In this document: positions 60,687 to 64,000 of the stretch, in pieces | How positions within the stretch are numbered: position 1 is the first letter of the stretch | How the letters are laid out: every line of letters starts with the position of its first letter | DNA from: Nocardia brasiliensis NBRC 14402 | GTDB lineage: Bacteria > Actinomycetota > Actinomycetes > Mycobacteriales > Mycobacteriaceae | Direction: 5' to 3' | Assembly (NCBI RefSeq): GCF_000308475.2 | Contig: NZ_BAFT02000062.1 | Coordinates: forward strand, 124,001 to 188,000 | Length of the DNA stretch: 64,000 bases | Notes under the pieces: model-generated | Database searches by the model: none | Seen by the model: only the letters and a program-made list of their open reading frames with translations | Told to the model about the DNA's origin: nothing | Made by a program: the position numbers and the translations under genes

Positions 60687-61058
60687 TCACCCGTTATAGA
60701 TCTCCACATAAGCATTGGTGGCGAAGGCGAAAACGCCGGGGCCCATACCCGTGCACGCGGCGGTCGTACGCTGACCCGACGGCGTGAACGGATAGCTGAG
60801 CACCTTGTACGGCCCGATGTTGTAGATCGGGAAGGCGGGCCCGGCGTAGAGGCCGACGCAGTCCAGGTGCAGGACATAGTTCGAACCACCGTCGGCCTGG
60901 CATACCGCCGACGCGTCGAACAGGCCCTTCTCGACGACGCAGTCCTGCGGGGCCGCCTGGGCGGTGCCCGCCCCGGCCACGCCGACGACGCCGACGAACG
61001 CCAGCCCCGAAATGCCCGCGGCCGCGACCCGAGCGGCGGTGGCAATTGCACTTCTCAT
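60687..61058 (-). CDS. small secreted protein of unknown function
   Basis: A 123-residue precursor. The signal peptide ends at AGTAQA/APQD (about residue 35). The mature protein (~88 residues) has four cysteines (in DCVVE, AVCQA, LDCVG and AACTG), probably two disulfides, and is rich in Gly, Tyr and Pro. ATG 61058 follows GGAGGAG. I do not recognise a family. Confidence 0.82.
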   Translation of the reverse strand: MRSAIATAARVAAAGISGLAFVGVVGVAGAGTAQAAPQDCVVEKGLFDASAVCQADGGSNYVLHLDCVGLYAGPAFPIYNIGPYKVLSYPFTPSGQRTTAACTGMGPGVFAFATNAYVEIYNG

Positions 61059-61207
61059 GAAAACTCCTCCGGTTTGCATTGTGCTGTTCGTCGGGGCCGC
61101 GCGCGGAAACGTTACATTTGCCGCCGCCGAATCGGCTGCCCGCGAGTTTCGGGGCCGAGAATAATCGAGGTGTGCCGAACACTTTCAGGAGGAAAAACCG
61201 GTGTTCG

Positions 61208-62797
61208 TCAACGGCCGGGTATCGGAGCCTCGGCCGCTTCGGTGATGGTGACCTGGCCGGTGCGCAGATAGGTCATGACGGCGTCGTCGACGACCGGGTT
61301 CCCCCGGGCGAAGTTGCCGTGATCGCCGCCCGCCACCGTGACGAGCGAACCGTTCAGCGCGTGCGCCATCGCCGGTCCCCCTTCGTATTTGGTGAGCGCG
61401 TCGTGCCGGCTCTGCAGCACCAGCGGCGGTGTGGCCAGGCCCGCGCCGCTGATCTTCACTGGCGTCGTAACAGGTTTCCAAGTGCCGCAACTCATTCCGG
61501 AACGCACCAGATCGGCCCGCGCGTCCATCGCGTTGCCGCCGGAGACGATCGTGGCGATCGCCGAACCGATGACGTCCACCCGCCCGGGAATCGCGTTCTC
61601 GTTGCAAGTGATCGCGGCGAAGACGAACCGCCCGGTGGGGTCGGTGGAGGTGGCGCCCGCGATGGTGCGCAGGCGCTGCACGTTCGCCGGATCGGCGGCG
61701 GCCTCGGACATGGCGCGCGCGAACGGGGGCCAGAACGTGCGGGTGTAGCTGGCGACGGAGGTGGCGCCGAGCAGCGGTCCCTGGGCCGAGACGCCGCCGG
61801 AGATCAAGGTGCGCACCAGGTTCTGCAGTTTGCCCGCCTGCTCGACGCTGCCGCTGTACCCGTCGCGCGCGATCTCGGCGAGCGGCTCGGGCAGCGCGCC
61901 GGGCAGGTCGGCGAGGCTGGCGGGCGGCGGGGTCAGGTTGGCGTACCAGCCGCCGCCCTGGTCGACCGCGAGCCGCACCCAGTGCTGATAGACCTGTAAA
62001 GCGGTGTCGCCCAAGTGGTATTCGGCGTTGTGCTCGGCGATCCAGGCGAACAGGTCGTCGAGGCGCTGCTTGCCGGCCACCTGCTGCTGGGCGAACTCCT
62101 CGGTCCACACCCAGTCGGGATTGACGTTGGAGTCCAGCACCATTCGCTCGACCCGGTCCGGGAACAGTGAGGCGTACACCGCGCCGAGGTAGGTGCCGTA
62201 GGAGGTGCCGAGATAACTGATCCGCTCCAGCCCGAGCGCGGCCCGCACGGCGTCGAGGTCACGCGCGGTGTTCTCGGTGGTGATGGTGTCGAGGTAACCG
62301 GGCCGGGACGCTTCGCACGCCTGCTTGATCTCGTCGCGATTGCCGCCGCCGAGCGATACCTGGGCGCCCTCTTCGGCTTTCACCGCACCCGCGCACAGCA
62401 GCGGCGTGGCCCAGCGCAAACCGCGCGGCTGCACCGCGACCCGGTCGTAATGGGCGGCCAGCTCGGCGGGCACCACATCGGTGCGCAGCCCCCAGAAGTC
62501 CAGTCCGTCCGCGCCCGGGCCGCCGGGGTTGGCGAACAGTACGCCGCGGCGTTCCCCGCTCGCCGCGATCCGGCTGACGGTCAGTTCGATCCGCGGCCCG
62601 TCCGGGTCGGCGTAGTTCATCGGCACCGCGACGACCGCGCACCGCACGCCGTGCCCCGCGACCACCGCACCGTCCGGGCAGGCGCCGAAGCCGACCCCGG
62701 GCGCGGCGACGGCCGAGCCGGGCACGATCGATAGACCGAGCAGGCACACGGCGCCCATGGCAGCCGCCGCCCGCGAGAACAGCCGTACCTTCATCAT
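61208..62797 (-). CDS. secreted TAP-type alpha/beta hydrolase (tripeptidyl aminopeptidase-like)
   Basis: A 529-residue exported hydrolase. The signal peptide ends near PGSAVAAPG (~residue 32). It has the oxyanion segment LFANPGGPGADG, the nucleophile serine in YLGTSYGTYLGAVYA, Asp in LQSRHDALT and His in VAGGDHGNFARG, with a TAP-like C-terminal domain. The family includes Streptomyces SlpD/SlpE and mycobacterial CaeA/Hip1, which are cell-wall-associated peptidases or esterases. ATG 62797 follows GGGGAGG. Confidence 0.92.
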   Translation of the reverse strand: MMKVRLFSRAAAAMGAVCLLGLSIVPGSAVAAPGVGFGACPDGAVVAGHGVRCAVVAVPMNYADPDGPRIELTVSRIAASGERRGVLFANPGGPGADGLDFWGLRTDVVPAELAAHYDRVAVQPRGLRWATPLLCAGAVKAEEGAQVSLGGGNRDEIKQACEASRPGYLDTITTENTARDLDAVRAALGLERISYLGTSYGTYLGAVYASLFPDRVERMVLDSNVNPDWVWTEEFAQQQVAGKQRLDDLFAWIAEHNAEYHLGDTALQVYQHWVRLAVDQGGGWYANLTPPPASLADLPGALPEPLAEIARDGYSGSVEQAGKLQNLVRTLISGGVSAQGPLLGATSVASYTRTFWPPFARAMSEAAADPANVQRLRTIAGATSTDPTGRFVFAAITCNENAIPGRVDVIGSAIATIVSGGNAMDARADLVRSGMSCGTWKPVTTPVKISGAGLATPPLVLQSRHDALTKYEGGPAMAHALNGSLVTVAGGDHGNFARGNPVVDDAVMTYLRTGQVTITEAAEAPIPGR

Positions 62798-62980
62798 GTT
62801 TCGTACCTCCCCGGGCCGCCGCCGCGTGCACGCGCGCGACCCCGATCATGAGCATTCTGCGCAGGTGGGGAGCAACAGACAAGTCGAACACCGGTTTTCG
62901 CCGGTCAGCGCGCGGGCCACGGCGAGGGTCGGCATAGCGCGAGATATGTTCTGGAATACGCGGATGACGTCGCACGGGAG

Positions 62981-62986
62981 TAGCGT
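62981..62986 (+). promoter_or_regulatory. -10 box of the GNAT gene
   Basis: TAGCGT is 6 nt before ATG 62993, with no Shine-Dalgarno sequence. Confidence 0.45.
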
Positions 62987-62992
62987 CGAGCC

Positions 62993-63304
62993 ATGTCGAC
63001 CGAGGTCCGTCTCAACACCGCATTGGAACGTTTCGAGATCCATGTCGACGGTGCGATCGCCGGATATGCCGAATACCAGGACACCCAGTCCGAACGCGCG
63101 TTCGTGCACACCGAGATCTACCCCAGCTACGAAGGCCAGGGCTACGGCCGTGACCTGCTCGAGGCGGCACTGAACAGCACGGCGGCGGACAAGCTCGGCG
63201 CACTGCCGATGTGTCCGATGGTGCACCACTTCATCCAGACCAGGCCGGAATACCTGGTGATGGTGCCGCACTGGGCGCGCGACAGCCTCAACCTGCCTCA
63301 GTAG
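62993..63304 (+). CDS. small GNAT-family N-acetyltransferase (YjdJ type)
   Basis: A 103-residue protein of the short GNAT subfamily. It has LERFEIHVDGAIAGYAEY, the acetyl-CoA loop YEGQGYGRDLLEAAL (Q/RxxGxG/A pattern) and the C-terminal CPMVHHFIQTRPEY. The substrate is unknown. Its 3' end overlaps the convergent acyltransferase gene by 7 bp. Confidence 0.88.
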   Translation: MSTEVRLNTALERFEIHVDGAIAGYAEYQDTQSERAFVHTEIYPSYEGQGYGRDLLEAALNSTAADKLGALPMCPMVHHFIQTRPEYLVMVPHWARDSLNLPQ

Positions 63305-64000
63305 GCGGCGACCGCCCCGTCGAGCGCCCGCTGCAGATCGGTGCGGACCAGTCGCGCGATCTCGCCCGGTTTGGCCGGCAGTTCGGTGATCGGCACGCCG
63401 AAATAGAAGCTCGCCGATTTGGCCTGCTCCTTCGTCGGCTGCACCGTCGGATCGTCGCGCTTGCCGTAGCTCAGTCCCATCGACACCAGCACCGGCTCGG
63501 CCCCGAGCTTCATCGCGCGGAACGCGATGTGCCCGATGCCGCTGCCGACCGATTGCACCTGGCTGGGATCGACCTCGTTGCAGGTGCCCTCGGGGAACAC
63601 CGCGACGCCGTCACCGCGGGCCATCCGCTGGGCGCAGATGTCCATCATGCGCTGACCGGCCGCGTTCACCGCGCGGATGCCGTGGTCTTTGCCGCGGAAC
63701 ACCGGGATCCCGCCCATCATGTCGATCTTGCGCCGTTGCTCGGGCTCTTCGAAGAGTTCGTCCTTGGCCAGCACCCGCACCCGGCCGATCACCGGTCGCA
63801 GGGCACTGCGCCACGCCGCGGCCGCGACGGTATACGGATCGTTCTCGGAAAGATGATTGATCGAGATCAACAGCGGTCGGCGCTGTTTTATCGCCGCGCG
63901 CAAGCCCTCGCGGGCACCCTCGGCATAGGCGACGCGCGGGTAGTAGCGGCGGGCGAGAATGGCGTAGGCACCCCAGGCTTTGAGCCGATTCTGCCGGTGA
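63298..64000 (-). CDS. lysophospholipid acyltransferase-family protein, 5' end outside window
   Basis: The frame is open to the right edge, giving at least 234 residues. The PlsC-type motifs are HLSENDP (H-x4-D) and VAVFPEGTCNE. Such enzymes transfer acyl chains from acyl-CoA or acyl-ACP to lysophospholipids or related glycolipids at the membrane. The sequence upstream of the HLSEND motif (RLKAWGAYAILARRYYPRVA) continues naturally, so the gene is truncated by the window and is not a short gene starting at 63903. Confidence 0.82.
   Translation of the reverse strand, partial: HRQNRLKAWGAYAILARRYYPRVAYAEGAREGLRAAIKQRRPLLISINHLSENDPYTVAAAAWRSALRPVIGRVRVLAKDELFEEPEQRRKIDMMGGIPVFRGKDHGIRAVNAAGQRMMDICAQRMARGDGVAVFPEGTCNEVDPSQVQSVGSGIGHIAFRAMKLGAEPVLVSMGLSYGKRDDPTVQPTKEQAKSASFYFGVPITELPAKPGEIARLVRTDLQRALDGAVAAY

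Noticed and set aside
63298..63903. acyltransferase gene as a complete 201-codon unit starting at TTG 63903
   Set aside because: The frame continues without a stop to the window edge with protein-like sequence, so the gene is truncated rather than short.
1..64000. prophage, transposon or CRISPR content
   Set aside because: No transposase, integrase, phage structural gene, terminal inverted repeat or regularly spaced repeat array was found. The gene order is largely the conserved mycobacterial one.

Overview
The window is about 70% G+C, has dense genes on both strands, and reads as chromosome of a mycolic-acid-producing actinobacterium. Nocardia or a close relative is most likely. The evidence is a set of envelope genes typical of Mycobacteriales (AftD arabinofuranosyltransferase, MmpL3 mycolate exporter, PorA/DUF3068 protein) whose order matches the Rv0236A-Rv0205 region of Mycobacterium tuberculosis from memory. 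No phage, insertion sequence, CRISPR array, rRNA or complete tRNA was seen.

Layout. 1-0.65 kb: 3' end of an isochorismate synthase gene. 0.8-17 kb: envelope block with DUF2613, aftD, a DinB-like protein, a membrane acyltransferase, a PorA-family protein, a polysaccharide-type flippase, an AftD-like GT-C membrane protein (Rv0226c type), a GT4 glycosyltransferase, a SAM methyltransferase and an aldehyde dehydrogenase. 17-26.5 kb: GlxA-type regulator, truncated HD protein, PEP carboxykinase, a pair of degenerate dynamin-like GTPases (Rv0209/Rv0210 type), a short-chain dehydrogenase and a secretory lipase. 26.5-34 kb: trmB, an NYN-domain gene and mmpL3 in one operon, then a large DUF2339 membrane protein. 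34-48 kb: vapBC toxin-antitoxin pair, 2OG-Fe(II) oxygenase, XRE/TPR regulator, DUF1707 protein, a two-component system transcribed with an AI-2E-type permease, a membrane adenylate cyclase, a YbhN-like membrane protein, and a penicillin-binding-protein-like lipoprotein that has lost its catalytic motifs. 48-57.5 kb: aroQ, glycerate kinase and small regulator/enzyme pairs (HxlR with imine reductase, ABC-2 exporter with XRE, an ArsR-SRPBCC fusion, TetR with an MDR oxidoreductase). 57.5-64 kb: a response regulator with a signal-peptide-like N-terminus, an extra SecY, an iodotyrosine-deiodinase-like flavoprotein, a small secreted protein, a secreted TAP-type hydrolase, a small GNAT protein and a truncated acyltransferase.

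How it fits together. The left half builds and exports the arabinogalactan/mycolate envelope: AftD and the GT/flippase genes act on glycans, MmpL3 exports trehalose monomycolate. The right half is mostly small units of one regulator and one enzyme or transporter, several with a visible operator. About fifteen genes have a TANNNT-like -10 box 5-8 nt before an ATG or GTG and no Shine-Dalgarno sequence, so leaderless transcription is common here and was used to choose starts. The most unusual items are the SecY paralog next to a response regulator with a hydrophobic leader, the inactive PBP, aftD without a canonical start codon, the GTPase pair with altered P-loops, and a bacterial iodotyrosine deiodinase homologue with its ligand-binding triad intact.
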